A stretch of DNA of 64,000 bases from Scrofimicrobium canadense. Its GTDB lineage: Bacteria; Actinomycetota; Actinomycetes; Actinomycetales; Actinomycetaceae. Location: contig NZ_VULO01000015.1 in the NCBI RefSeq assembly GCF_009696615.1, forward strand, positions 1-64,000. The letters are read 5' to 3'. The notes under the pieces are model-generated. The model saw nothing but the letters and a program-made list of their open reading frames with translations. It had not been told where the DNA came from and did no database searches. A program made the position numbers and the translations under genes. Below, in pieces: positions 8,412 through 17,313 of the stretch (positions within the stretch are counted from its first letter, which is position 1; the number at the start of each line of letters is the position of its first letter).

Positions 8412-9422
8412 TCAGCGCTGCGTGTCGTTTGCCGTGAGGGCTGAGAGCAATGACGCGGCTGCGGTGGGATCATCGACGGTGATCGCGAGGACTTTCCCGC
8501 CAGTTTGGGTGACCTGCAGGGCGGGTCCGCGTCGGGTGATGATGGCCGTGCCGCCCGGGCGTACGCGCCACCCGTAGCCACCCCATTCGGCCAGCGGGCT
8601 GATCTTCGTCACGGAGACATCGGCGACTTCGTCCAGTGGGACGTGCCGCGAGGGCCAGCCCAGGTAAGACCGCACGACCAGCCCTTGAGCGCCTACAGAA
8701 ACTCTGAACGATCCGTACACCAGGAGGGCTGCGACCAGTAAGAGGGACACTCCCAATAGGAGCCACGCCGCTGGCGCCTCGACTGAAGCGGTGAATGCCG
8801 CAAGCACAGCCGATCCTGCGGCGAGGGCAGCGACCGGGATGGTGATCCAGGGGGTTGTGACCGCACTTCCCGACCACGCGCCGGTCTGCGAGGGGGCCAG
8901 CTTCATCGGCTCAACCTGCACGCCGCCCAAGTTGGTGCTTTGTGTGGCACCGGGCAGCACCGCGTAGACGACCAGTGCCAGAGCGGTTGCCGCAAGGGCC
9001 GAGAACAAGAACGTCGGCAGGATCGACGCGCTTTGAGCCGCGTCCACCACGCCGCGCTGCATCTGTTGCGCCCCAACGGCGACGCCGAACAAAAGTAGGG
9101 AGACCCACACGGACATGGTCAACGTGAATCGAGCACCCGGCCCATAGGCACCGCTTCTGACATGAAGTGCAACTGGCACTGACAATGCCGCAGACAGGCC
9201 CCACGCGGCTAGAACCATAACCAAGTACGTCACGCGGGGCCCAAAACCATCAACCGTCCCGGACGGGCCCCAGTGGACGGCAATCGGGTCAGGCAGGCTT
9301 GAGTACCAAAGCGCACTGAGAGTAATGGCGATGATCGCTGCAACTGCAGGAATGCCCACGGCTACAAGCCAGATCCGCCAAGTGGACACTTGTGGCGCTT
9401 TATCGGTTGGTGAAGCGTGCAT
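8412..9422 (-). CDS. DUF1648-containing membrane protein
   Basis: The product has about 336 residues and six or seven membrane helices. The N-terminal region carries the DUF1648 signature LPDPIAVHWGPSGTVDGFGPR just after the first helix. The C-terminal part after about residue 235 looks like a soluble PH-like domain (VRSYLGWPSRHVPLDEVADVSV). The start at 9422 is chosen for the GGAGG six bases upstream; an upstream in-frame ATG would add 21 residues across the putative operator. DUF1648 proteins often sit beside GntR/YtrA or ArsR-type regulators, as here. Function is unknown; sensing or transport at the membrane is only a guess. Confidence 0.82.
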   Translation of the reverse strand: MHASPTDKAPQVSTWRIWLVAVGIPAVAAIIAITLSALWYSSLPDPIAVHWGPSGTVDGFGPRVTYLVMVLAAWGLSAALSVPVALHVRSGAYGPGARFTLTMSVWVSLLLFGVAVGAQQMQRGVVDAAQSASILPTFLFSALAATALALVVYAVLPGATQSTNLGGVQVEPMKLAPSQTGAWSGSAVTTPWITIPVAALAAGSAVLAAFTASVEAPAAWLLLGVSLLLVAALLVYGSFRVSVGAQGLVVRSYLGWPSRHVPLDEVADVSVTKISPLAEWGGYGWRVRPGGTAIITRRGPALQVTQTGGKVLAITVDDPTAAASLLSALTANDTQR

Positions 9423-9442
9423 CAGTTGCCTCCATTGTTCTA

Positions 9443-9455
9443 GTTCTAATAGAAC
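9443..9455 (-). promoter_or_regulatory. Candidate GntR operator
   Basis: GTTCTATTAGAAC is a perfect 13-bp palindrome located about 20 bases before the DUF1648 start codon, immediately upstream of the RBS. Its position at the head of the DUF1648-gntR pair and its two-fold symmetry fit an operator for the YtrA-type regulator. Binding is inferred. Confidence 0.5.
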
Positions 9456-9524
9456 AACTGTAGAGAATGCTTGAGCGATTGGCAAAACGACCCGCCCCGT
9501 GGGTACCGAGACGCTGTACCCGGG

Positions 9525-10205
9525 CTAGGCGTGAGGCTCGTCTTTGAACCGAACCTCTATCGCGCCGTCCGCGCTGACCACGGCTTCGTCGACGAGGGTG
9601 TTCCACGCTTCCGGTGTGTAGGCCAGGGGTGGCTGGGTTTGTAGATAGTCGCAGACTTGGTGGGCTTGATGTCTGCGGGTCTCTCGGTTCTTGATGGCCT
9701 CGGCGGTCTTGATGCGCTTAGCGTCTGCCTTCTGGTACTTGCGTTCGAGGTCGGCGTAGTCGGCGTCGTATTGGTCGGGGTCAATAGCGGCGTGCGCGCC
9801 TTGGGCGATCAGGGTGTTCATGCGGGCGATCAATCCCTCGGCTTGCTCGTCCAGGGCAGCGAGTTCGACGTGGAGTTTGTCGGTGTTGAAGGTGGTGGCT
9901 TCTAGGAGCTCCAGTACGTCACCTGCGCCTGATAGTTTTCCAAGTCTTTCTGTGAGTGCTGCTGCGAACGCCCCCTCGATTTGGGTCTCAAGGACGTGGG
10001 GTGTGGTGCAGCCGGTCTTGTTGCCTTCGTATTTGTTGTTGCATCGCCAAATGCGACGCGAATACTTGCTGGTTGAGTGCCAGGTTTTCCGTCCGTACCA
10101 TCCGCCGCATTGTCCGCAGCGGATCTTGGCGGCGAAGGGGTGGTCGCTGCGGACGCTGGGGTTTTTCCGCCGCTCGGTCTCACACTGGACTTGTTCCCCA
10201 GCAAG
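9525..10205 (-). pseudogene. Large serine recombinase, C-terminal remnant
   Basis: Only the C-terminal part of a large serine integrase survives: the zinc-ribbon domain (HPFAAKIRCGQCGGWYGRKTW, then WRCNNKY and CTTPHV) and a coiled-coil tail ending in ...RFKDEPHA. The catalytic N-terminal domain with the active serine is missing. Sequence before about 10205 in this frame is unrelated and belongs to the small membrane gene on the other strand. A second C-terminal remnant of closely related sequence lies inverted at 39.1-39.7 kb. It is the relic of an integrated element. Confidence 0.85.
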
Positions 10206-10242
10206 TAGTGACCTTTCGCTGGTTCTGGGTGACAATAGGGTT

Positions 10243-10620
10243 GTGGTTACGTTGATTGAAGGTTTCTGGTTGGCACTTGGCGTTTTGGTCGGTGTCGTCA
10301 CGCTGGTGGGTGCCATGAATGGAGTCTTCGTCCGAACCATACTTCGGTCTTTGGAGAAGAAGTTCGCGGCTCAGGGTCGTCGTTTGGAGGAGAAGTTCGC
10401 GGCGCAGGATCAGCGATTTGGTGATCTCGACAAGAAGATTGACGCGCAAGGTTCACGTATTGACGAGCTCGAGACGGTAATGAAAGAGGAGTTTAGGGAC
10501 CTTCGCGCTGAGGTGCGTGAGGGTTTCTCCGCTTCCGTGGAGCGCGACATGGCTCTTAGTGCTCGCGTGGATCGCATTGCAGACCGAGGCGAGCGTCTGG
10601 TGGCAGCACGTAGCGTGTAA
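10243..10620 (+). CDS. Small membrane-anchored coiled-coil protein
   Basis: From the GTG at 10243 the ORF gives about 126 residues: one N-terminal membrane helix (FWLALGVLVGVVTLVGAMNGVF) followed by a repetitive amphipathic coiled coil with two copies of EKKFAAQ/EEKFAAQ, then DKKIDAQGSRIDELE. No known enzymatic motif is present. Such short anchored coiled coils occur widely in actinobacteria without assigned function. The longer frame upstream runs through the recombinase remnant on the other strand and is not used. A hairpin terminator follows. Confidence 0.6.
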   Translation: MVTLIEGFWLALGVLVGVVTLVGAMNGVFVRTILRSLEKKFAAQGRRLEEKFAAQDQRFGDLDKKIDAQGSRIDELETVMKEEFRDLRAEVREGFSASVERDMALSARVDRIADRGERLVAARSV

Positions 10621-10648
10621 GCATCATCGCGCACACTACTGGCGCGGT

Positions 10649-10690
10649 GCGCCCTCCCGTTTCTCGAGGGAGGGGCGTACCCTCCTTTTC
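10649..10690 (+). terminator. Rho-independent terminator
   Basis: CGCCCTCCC and GGGAGGGGCG form a GC-rich stem with one bulged G around a 9-base loop, followed by a pyrimidine-rich tract with CTTTTCTTTC. It lies about 30 bases after the coiled-coil gene. Confidence 0.6.
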
Positions 10691-10825
10691 TTTCGGACAC
10701 AGCGGAGCCGCTCGGTTCGTGTGTTCGCGCTCCAGGATTCCCATGTAGGCTGCGGAACCTGGCGTGGTTATGGGGTGGTTCGCCGGAGTGTAGTCCTGGG
10801 CATCATGGCGATCCCGAAGAGGCAA

Positions 10826-12073
10826 TCAACGCCGAGCGGCAAGTCTCAGCTCGAGGGCTTGAGCGCGAGCCAGGCGCGCTGCTGCCTGAACTGCCCCCGT
10901 CACTACGGCTCTGTCCCCGAGTTTTGATGCCACGATATCTGGGGGCTGGGAGTACGGATCTGTGGGGAGAGCACGTCTCGCTGCCTCAATGATCGGAGTG
11001 ACACTGGGGCTGATTGCCCCAGCGATGACTACTCGTTCCGGGTCATACGCGCCCGCTACCATGGTGACTATGCGGGCTAAACGGGCAGCGACTTGGTCGA
11101 CAATTCTCAGAGCATCAGGATCGCCCTCTTTCGCTGATTCGAGGACGATTCGGCCGCTGAGGTCCTCAGGTGAAGGCTTGCGAAGGGCGCTATCTGCAGC
11201 AACAGTGCCCTCTTCCAGCGCTTGACGCGCCAGCGCGGTGGCATGCCGACCCAGTCCGGATGTATCGTCGACGCCTTCGACATACTCGAGGGCACCTAGC
11301 TCACCGACTGCGCCTCTGGCACCGCGAAGTAAGTTACCGTCGACCACCACCCCGGATCCGAGCCTCGATCCAGCAAGGATCGTTACGAAGTTTCGACACT
11401 CCTGCGCCTCGCCCACCGCGCCCTCCGCCAGAGCAGCGAGTGAGGCGTCATTCTCAACTAGGACGATGGGGGCTAAAGACTCCAAGGCGGTTGTGAGGTT
11501 GGGGTTGACTCGCTGCCAAAAGCCGGATGCTTGCGCCGGTGATCGACCGTGAACGTCGACAGGAGCGGGAACGCCAACGCAGACGGCAAAGACCTGGGGG
11601 TGGTCACGACCAACGCCGGCAACGGCCCGTTCGATCACCTCGGTGACCATGAGGTTGCGAGGGTGCTCGTGCGCTTTTGGCGCGTCGCCCTCACTTCCCG
11701 GAAGTAGTCCAGAGTCGGTAGTAGCGACGGCGAGAGTGTCTCCACGCAAGTCTGCGGCGACGGCAGTTAGGTGCGTGTGGCCTGCGTCTACGCCAACCAC
11801 GACCCCGGCATCGGCACAGAACTCAAACCGTCGCGCAGGACGTCCTTTGCGGTATTCGCCAGCCTCGCGGGCATTGGGCAGTTCGCGCAGTAGTCCGAGG
11901 TCGATGAGCGTTTGCATCGCCTCTATCGCGGTGGTTCGTGTCAGCGCTGTGGCTGCCATTACGTCGGTGGCCGTGAACTCGCTCGCATCCCAGGCGTAGT
12001 GCAGGACGGCGTCGAGGCTGGCCGGGTGCGAGGGCGGTTCAGAATCCCTCTTTTGATCAGGTATTGACAACAT
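10826..12073 (-). CDS. ROK-family transcriptional repressor
   Basis: This regulator of about 415 residues joins an N-terminal winged helix (FTATDVMAATALTRTTAIEAMQTL) to a ROK sugar-kinase-like domain beginning VVGVDAGHTHLTAVAADL. It lacks clear kinase function: the usual zinc-site cysteines of NagC/XylR proteins are not seen, and the region reads GAVGELGALEY. It is transcribed away from the sugar ABC operon that starts 105 bases upstream, so it most likely represses that operon and responds to a glucoside or maltose-type inducer. The start at 12073 is taken as the nearer of two in-frame ATGs. Confidence 0.88.
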   Translation of the reverse strand: MLSIPDQKRDSEPPSHPASLDAVLHYAWDASEFTATDVMAATALTRTTAIEAMQTLIDLGLLRELPNAREAGEYRKGRPARRFEFCADAGVVVGVDAGHTHLTAVAADLRGDTLAVATTDSGLLPGSEGDAPKAHEHPRNLMVTEVIERAVAGVGRDHPQVFAVCVGVPAPVDVHGRSPAQASGFWQRVNPNLTTALESLAPIVLVENDASLAALAEGAVGEAQECRNFVTILAGSRLGSGVVVDGNLLRGARGAVGELGALEYVEGVDDTSGLGRHATALARQALEEGTVAADSALRKPSPEDLSGRIVLESAKEGDPDALRIVDQVAARLARIVTMVAGAYDPERVVIAGAISPSVTPIIEAARRALPTDPYSQPPDIVASKLGDRAVVTGAVQAAARLARAQALELRLAARR

Positions 12074-12146
12074 GCCATCCATGAGGTTTATAGTAACACT
12101 GCCGGGTTGATTTAGAGAGTAGATTTATGAGCAGGCAATACTAGGA

Positions 12147-12161
12147 CGCACTCGCAGTGCG
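12147..12161. promoter_or_regulatory. Inverted repeat in the ROK/sugar operon intergenic region
   Basis: CGCACT and AGTGCG are 6-bp arms around CGC, located 17 bases before the binding-protein start in the divergent intergenic region. It could be part of the ROK repressor operator or an RNA hairpin in the leader. Confidence 0.35.
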
Positions 12162-12178
12162 ACTGTAGGGAGACGAGG

Positions 12179-13459
12179 ATGTCAGGACCTAGAAGGACAG
12201 GGCGACGCATGATTGCGGCGCTGACGGGAATGGCCTTGGGAGGAGCGCTACTTACTGGCTGCTCATCAGGGCGCGAGGAAATTCGGTTCACTTTCAGCAA
12301 ACGGGAAGCGATTCCATTCATCACGCAGGTAGTCGACGACTACAACGCTTCGCAGAGTGAGGTGCGGGTAGTGCTGGACACCTCAGGCATAGACGTACTT
12401 TCTGCTAGCTTCGTGCGGGGCAACCCGCCGGATATAATGCTCGCCAACTACAATTTCGAAGTTGCGCGGTTCGTCGACCGCTGCGTACTGAGCGACATTG
12501 GCGACACATCGGCAGCCACAATCGCGGACCAGGAGACACTTGGCCCGCTGATCGACCAGTACGGTCAGTGCGAAGGTAGAGTGAGTGCGTTGCCGTACTC
12601 CGTCATGGTTGCCTCAGTCATCTACAACAAAGAGATTTTCGAGCAACACGAACTGGAAATCCCCAAGACCTGGGACGAACTGATTGCACTATGTGATGAA
12701 CTAGAGAGCCTGGACATCACTCCCTTCTACGCCACCTTCAAAGACGACTGGACTGTTGGGCAAGGATGGTTCGACTATTCAGTTGGTGGATCCATCGACA
12801 CGCTGGCGTTCTTTGATGAATTGCGAGCCGAGGGTGCAGATGTCGGCCCGAATTCGGCCGTATCTTTCGAAAAGGACTTTGCGGAACCTCTGGACAAAAT
12901 GCTGCTCCTCTCTGAGAACTATGTGAACGCAGACGCGGACAGTCGCAGTTATGGCGATGGAAACCTCGCCATGGCACAAGGGAAAGCGGCGATGTACTTG
13001 CAAGGTCCCTGGGCCTTCAGTGAGATCGCGAAGTCCGCTCCCGACCTAGAGTTGGGCACCTTTCCGCTCCCTATGACAGAAGACGAGTCAGACTTGGCGG
13101 TTCGCGTGAACATCGATTTGGCGGCAATGATTCCAGAGGCGTCGAAGCACAAAGAAGCTGCCCGCGACTTCCTCGAGTACCTGTATCAGCCGGAGATAAT
13201 TGAGGAATACAACGCGTCACAGTTGGGGTTCACTCCCACCAAGGGCGCACCTGAACCCAGCGATCCTCGAATCCAGGGGATGATTCCCTACTACGAAGAC
13301 GGCCAGATATATCAGGGAGCTTCCGTTTTGATTCCGAAATCGATCCCTGTATTTAGTTACGCGCAGGCCATGGTTATGGAGGGAAGTGAGGGCGAGTATC
13401 TCGAAACCCTCGACAACGATTGGGCTCGACTGGCGTTCCGGCAGCCGAGTGCAGATTAA
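12179..13459 (+). CDS. Sugar ABC transporter substrate-binding lipoprotein
   Basis: This 426-residue family-1 extracellular solute-binding protein has a basic N-terminus, a hydrophobic stretch and the lipobox LLTGC (Cys about residue 28), so it should be lipid-anchored outside the membrane. The mature part shows hallmarks of oligosaccharide binders: FVRGNPPDIMLAN, VIYNKEIFEQHELEIPKTWDEL and GKAAMYLQGPWAF. GGAGACGAGG precedes the ATG. It is the first gene of the operon with two permeases and a GH13 enzyme, which points to an alpha-glucoside or malto-oligosaccharide substrate. Confidence 0.93.
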   Translation: MSGPRRTGRRMIAALTGMALGGALLTGCSSGREEIRFTFSKREAIPFITQVVDDYNASQSEVRVVLDTSGIDVLSASFVRGNPPDIMLANYNFEVARFVDRCVLSDIGDTSAATIADQETLGPLIDQYGQCEGRVSALPYSVMVASVIYNKEIFEQHELEIPKTWDELIALCDELESLDITPFYATFKDDWTVGQGWFDYSVGGSIDTLAFFDELRAEGADVGPNSAVSFEKDFAEPLDKMLLLSENYVNADADSRSYGDGNLAMAQGKAAMYLQGPWAFSEIAKSAPDLELGTFPLPMTEDESDLAVRVNIDLAAMIPEASKHKEAARDFLEYLYQPEIIEEYNASQLGFTPTKGAPEPSDPRIQGMIPYYEDGQIYQGASVLIPKSIPVFSYAQAMVMEGSEGEYLETLDNDWARLAFRQPSAD

Positions 13460-13468
13460 GGAACTTGA

Positions 13469-14407
13469 ATGATGACCACCACCACATCAACTGTCACCGG
13501 GCGCAGTAGCCGGGTTGCTGCGAACTCCCCGAAACCTCCGGCGCAGAAGAAGCGTCGCGTAGAACCAATCTACTATCTGTTCCTACTCCCCACAGTTCTG
13601 CTGTTCACTGTGGCGATTACCGTCCCTGGAGTGATGGGGATTTTCTTCAGTTTCACTGATTCCATTGGGATCGGGGAGTGGGACTTCATTGGCCTAACAA
13701 ACTATATTGCCCTATTCGCCGATCCGGCGATTTTGCAGAGTTATCTCTTTACATTCGGCTTTGCCTTGGTCACGGTAATCGTCGTGAACGTGATCTCGTT
13801 GGCTTTGGCGCTGGGCTTAACCTCGCGAATTCGGTTCAAGACTACACTGCGTGCGGTATTCGTGATCCCAATGGTTGTCTCGGGGATCATCATTGCCTAC
13901 GTCTTCAATTTCTTGTTCTCCAACTCTTTGCCCTCTTTGGGTGGAGCGCTAAACATTTCGTGGCTTGAAACCAGTATTCTCGCTAACCCGAATCTAGCGT
14001 GGATTGCGATCGTCATCGTGACTGCGTGGCAGGCCATCCCAGGGACGCTACTCATCTACATCGCTGGCCTTCTTTCAGTTCCAGCGGACGTGTACGAGGC
14101 GGCTGATATTGACGGCGCTACCAAATGGCAACGGTTCTCTAGGATCACCGTGCCGTTGGTGGCGGGTTACGTGGTGATCAACGTGATCTTGGGTTTCAAG
14201 AACTTCCTCAACGCCTACGACATAATCGTCGGCCTGACAAATGGGGGCCCAGGCACGGCAACCCGTTCAGTCGCAATGACCATCATTCAAGGTTTCAACG
14301 GTGGTGACTACGCCTATCAAATGGCGAACGCAACCATCTTCTTCATCGTCGCGATCCTGATCGCGCTTCTTCAACTGTCCGTGAATCGTGGAAGGAACCA
14401 ACTCTGA
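13469..14407 (+). CDS. Sugar ABC transporter permease (MalF/UgpA type)
   Basis: This 312-residue integral membrane permease has six predicted helices and the EAA loop EAADIDGATKWQRFSRITVPLV (about residues 212-233), which docks the cytoplasmic ATPase. A basic, proline-rich N-terminal tail (PPAQKKRRVEP) precedes the first helix. It starts 9 bases after the binding-protein stop and overlaps the next permease by one base. No ATPase gene is present in the cluster; in actinobacteria such importers commonly share a distant MsmK-type ATPase. Confidence 0.93.
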   Translation: MMTTTTSTVTGRSSRVAANSPKPPAQKKRRVEPIYYLFLLPTVLLFTVAITVPGVMGIFFSFTDSIGIGEWDFIGLTNYIALFADPAILQSYLFTFGFALVTVIVVNVISLALALGLTSRIRFKTTLRAVFVIPMVVSGIIIAYVFNFLFSNSLPSLGGALNISWLETSILANPNLAWIAIVIVTAWQAIPGTLLIYIAGLLSVPADVYEAADIDGATKWQRFSRITVPLVAGYVVINVILGFKNFLNAYDIIVGLTNGGPGTATRSVAMTIIQGFNGGDYAYQMANATIFFIVAILIALLQLSVNRGRNQL

Positions 14408-15321
14408 TGAGTGTTCAACCAGCACTAGAATTTGAAACAGTTGAGACCGAACTCGACCTAAAGGACATGAAGCCCGCAAAACCTCTGCGGGCCAAGAAAG
14501 AGGAACGCACCAATTGGTCGGCAACGGTCATCCTGATTCTCTGCACGGTCACGGTAATCCTGCCGCTCTACGTGACAATTTCAATGGCATTCAAGACGAA
14601 GAGCCAAGCGGTGGACGGCAACGCATTCTCGCTCCCGGCACCCTTCAGCATCGACGGATTTGTTGAGGCGTGGAACCTAACGAAGTTCCCCGTGGGCGCA
14701 GGCATATCCCTGCTGGTCACGGCAGGAACCGTGATTCTGACAATCCTACTGGCCGCATTTGCCTCGTACGCGATTGTCCGCAACTGGGATCGGAAACTCT
14801 TTCGGTACTCCTTCTTCTACTTGCTCGCCGCAATGTTCATCCCGTTCCCGGTAGTGGCGCTGCCGCAGATCCAGTTGACTGGATGGGTCGGCCTGGACAA
14901 CCCGTTCGGTGTGATCATCCTGGCTAGTATGTTCCAGTTGAGCTTCTCCGTCATGCTGTTCACGGCGTTCTTGAGGTCGATCCCTCTGGAACTTGAGGAG
15001 GCCTCACGCATGGATGGCGCAACTACGTGGCAGACATTCTGGAAAATCATCTTCCCACTTCTGGGACCCATGAGCGCCACGGTTGGCATCTTCGCGTTCC
15101 TCTACGCATGGAATGACTTCATGATGCCCTCCCTGATCATCTCCGATCCGGCCCTGCAAACGCTGCCGGTCCGTCAGAACCTGTTCCAGAACCAATTCGC
15201 GAACAACTACAATGTCTCATTTGCCTCGTACCTAATGGCGATGGCCCCCGCAATCATTGCCTACCTATTTAGCCAACGCTGGGTGATGGAAGGCGTCACC
15301 CAGGGTGCCGTCAAAGGCTAA
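14407..15321 (+). CDS. Sugar ABC transporter permease (MalG/UgpE type)
   Basis: This 304-residue inner permease subunit has an N-terminal cytoplasmic tail, six membrane helices and the EAA motif EEASRMDGATTWQTFWKIIF (about residues 198-217). It pairs with the preceding MalF-type permease, with which its start codon overlaps. The C-terminus ends RWVMEGVTQGAVKG, typical of the family. It is followed after 46 bases by the glucosidase gene. Confidence 0.93.
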   Translation: MSVQPALEFETVETELDLKDMKPAKPLRAKKEERTNWSATVILILCTVTVILPLYVTISMAFKTKSQAVDGNAFSLPAPFSIDGFVEAWNLTKFPVGAGISLLVTAGTVILTILLAAFASYAIVRNWDRKLFRYSFFYLLAAMFIPFPVVALPQIQLTGWVGLDNPFGVIILASMFQLSFSVMLFTAFLRSIPLELEEASRMDGATTWQTFWKIIFPLLGPMSATVGIFAFLYAWNDFMMPSLIISDPALQTLPVRQNLFQNQFANNYNVSFASYLMAMAPAIIAYLFSQRWVMEGVTQGAVKG

Positions 15322-15367
15322 CCTTCACCTCGGAAAACACAACATTTAGTATCGAAAGGGATACCTA

Positions 15368-17065
15368 ATGGCCATATCAGAGAAGAATGCAGCGGCCTCA
15401 TCGGCGTTGTCCACGAAAGAAGGTGCGCCGTGGTGGCGTCAGGCTGTGGTGTACCAGATATACCCTCGCAGTTTCGCCGACGGCAATGGTGACGGAATAG
15501 GCGACTTGAAGGGAATTCTTTCACGGGTGGACTACCTGGACCGCCTGGGTATCGATGCGGTGTGGCTCAGTCCGTTCTACCCTTCGGCGCTGGCAGACGG
15601 TGGATATGACGTCGCTGATTACCGGGATGTTGATCCGCGTCTTGGCTCACTAGAAGACTTTGACGACATGCTTGCCGCACTTCACGCCAGGGGGATCAAG
15701 GTCGTGATCGACATAGTCCCGAACCACACTTCGGACCTTCACCACTGGTTCCAGGAAGCGCTGAAGAGCGAACCCGGGTCATCTGCGCGGGGACGTTACA
15801 TTTTCCGGGAGGGCAAGGGCCCCGATGGCTCTGAGCCGCCGACCGATTGGATCTCAGAATTTGGTGGTCCGGCCTGGACCCGGGTTGCCGATGGGCAGTG
15901 GTACTTGCACTCGTTTGCTCCCGAGCAGCCGGACTTAGATTGGAGTAAGCGCGAAGTGCGCGACGAGTTCCTCGATATCTTGAGATTCTGGTCAGACCGT
16001 GGGGTCGACGGTTTCCGCATCGATGTAGCGCACGGGTTGGCAAAGGATTTGACGGAGCCTCTTCCAAACAACGCAGAAATTGCGCTGTTACCCAGGGACA
16101 AGGGAGTGCACCCGTTATTTGATCGGGACGAGGTCCAAGAGATTTACGCGGAGTGGCGCGAACTGTTCAATCAGTACGACCCTCCCCGTTCGGCTGTTGC
16201 GGAGGCCTGGGTAGAGCCCACGCGCGTGCCTCGCTACGCGAATCAGAATAGTTTGGGGCAGGCGTTCAACTTCGACCTGCTTGAAGCAGACTTCGATGCT
16301 CCGAGTTTCCGGCGGATCGTCGACCACCATTTGAAAATGGCTCGCGAGTCGCAGTCGTCTAGCACTTGGGTGCTGTCAAACCACGACGTGGTTCGTCACC
16401 CAACGCGCTATGGGTTGCCGAACCCTCCTCGTTCTGGTTGGCGTCCCGATGTGAAGCACGGTTCGCAGTGGCTGCTCTCTGGAGGTGTTAGTCCAGAACT
16501 GCAGCGCGACCAGGGGCTAAGGCGCGCTCATGCTGCGACGTTGTTCGCGCTGGGCCTGCCTGGGTCCATGTATATCTATAACGGCGAGGAACTGGGCTTG
16601 CATGAGGTCGCTGAGATACCCGAGGAACAACGCCAAGATCCGACGTTCTTCCGCACCAATAAGGCGGAGATCGGGCGCGACGGATGCCGCGTCCCTCTGC
16701 CGTGGGTGGCGGAGGCTCCTGGGTTTGGGTTTGGCGAGGGAACGGCAACACCTCACCTGCCTCAACCCGAATGGTTTGCTGAATCGGCAGTGGATGTGGA
16801 AGAGGCAGATCCTGACTCAACGCTGCACTTGTACCGCAAGGCCCTGCACCTGCGTAGGGAGCTTCAAGGTGCGGAAGAACTGGAGTGGATCCCGACGGAT
16901 AACCCGAAGGTTTTGCATTACCGCAGGCCAGGTGGGTGGGAAGTGGTCGCGAACTTCGGGGTGGAGCCGGTTGAAATCGGGGGTGCCCAGGTGTTGCTTG
17001 CCAGCCAACCTGTGGTCGAGGGAATGCTGCCGGGCGAGGCAACAGCCTGGCTCAAGGTCGAATAA
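15368..17065 (+). CDS. Alpha-glucosidase, glycoside hydrolase family 13
   Basis: The 565-residue protein is a cytoplasmic GH13 enzyme (no signal peptide) that hydrolyses alpha-glucosidic bonds of the imported sugar. The GH13 regions are visible: VVYQIYPRSFADGNGDGIGD at the N-terminus, DIVPNHTS (region I), GVDGFRIDVAHG with the nucleophile Asp (region II), VAEAW with the acid/base Glu (region III) and LSNHDVVRH (region IV). AAAGGGA precedes the ATG. Its place behind two permeases and a ROK repressor makes a complete uptake-and-cleavage cluster. Trehalose, sucrose or maltose specificity cannot be settled from sequence alone. Confidence 0.93.
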   Translation: MAISEKNAAASSALSTKEGAPWWRQAVVYQIYPRSFADGNGDGIGDLKGILSRVDYLDRLGIDAVWLSPFYPSALADGGYDVADYRDVDPRLGSLEDFDDMLAALHARGIKVVIDIVPNHTSDLHHWFQEALKSEPGSSARGRYIFREGKGPDGSEPPTDWISEFGGPAWTRVADGQWYLHSFAPEQPDLDWSKREVRDEFLDILRFWSDRGVDGFRIDVAHGLAKDLTEPLPNNAEIALLPRDKGVHPLFDRDEVQEIYAEWRELFNQYDPPRSAVAEAWVEPTRVPRYANQNSLGQAFNFDLLEADFDAPSFRRIVDHHLKMARESQSSSTWVLSNHDVVRHPTRYGLPNPPRSGWRPDVKHGSQWLLSGGVSPELQRDQGLRRAHAATLFALGLPGSMYIYNGEELGLHEVAEIPEEQRQDPTFFRTNKAEIGRDGCRVPLPWVAEAPGFGFGEGTATPHLPQPEWFAESAVDVEEADPDSTLHLYRKALHLRRELQGAEELEWIPTDNPKVLHYRRPGGWEVVANFGVEPVEIGGAQVLLASQPVVEGMLPGEATAWLKVE

Positions 17066-17153
17066 CCGCTAAGCCTCTGGGCAGCGCTCCGGGCCTGACA
17101 CAGTGCTTTTCATGGCACTCCAATCGGTGCCGTCCGGAGCGCCGCGTTTTCGC

Positions 17154-17242
17154 CTAACGTTCCCGCTCGGCAGGTCATGCGCTACGGAACAGGTGCGCTC
17201 CACCTGGATCGAAGCTAACGTTCCCGCTCGGCAGGCCACGCG
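17154..17242 (+). repeat. Two 28-bp direct repeats, 61-bp period
   Basis: A 28-bp sequence containing GTTCCCGCTCGGCAGG occurs at about 17154-17181 and again at 17215-17242, with two differences and 33 unique bases between. It fills the gap between the glucosidase and the truncated DUF5682 gene. Confidence 0.7.
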
Positions 17243-17313
17243 AAACAGAAGGCACAGGCTCTACTACGTGAAGCTAGTCGAACCCTTGATCGGGTATAAC
17301 CCAAAGTGGATAG

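Noticed and set aside
9814-10620. 268-residue protein covering the recombinase region
   Set aside because: The first half is antisense to the recombinase remnant; only the part from 10243 has a membrane helix and coiled coil.
15696-16101. Antisense open frames in the glucosidase gene
   Set aside because: Shadows of a strongly supported GH13 gene.
17154-17242. CRISPR array
   Set aside because: Only two repeats, no cas genes, no leader and no typical repeat hairpin, despite the 28/33 geometry.
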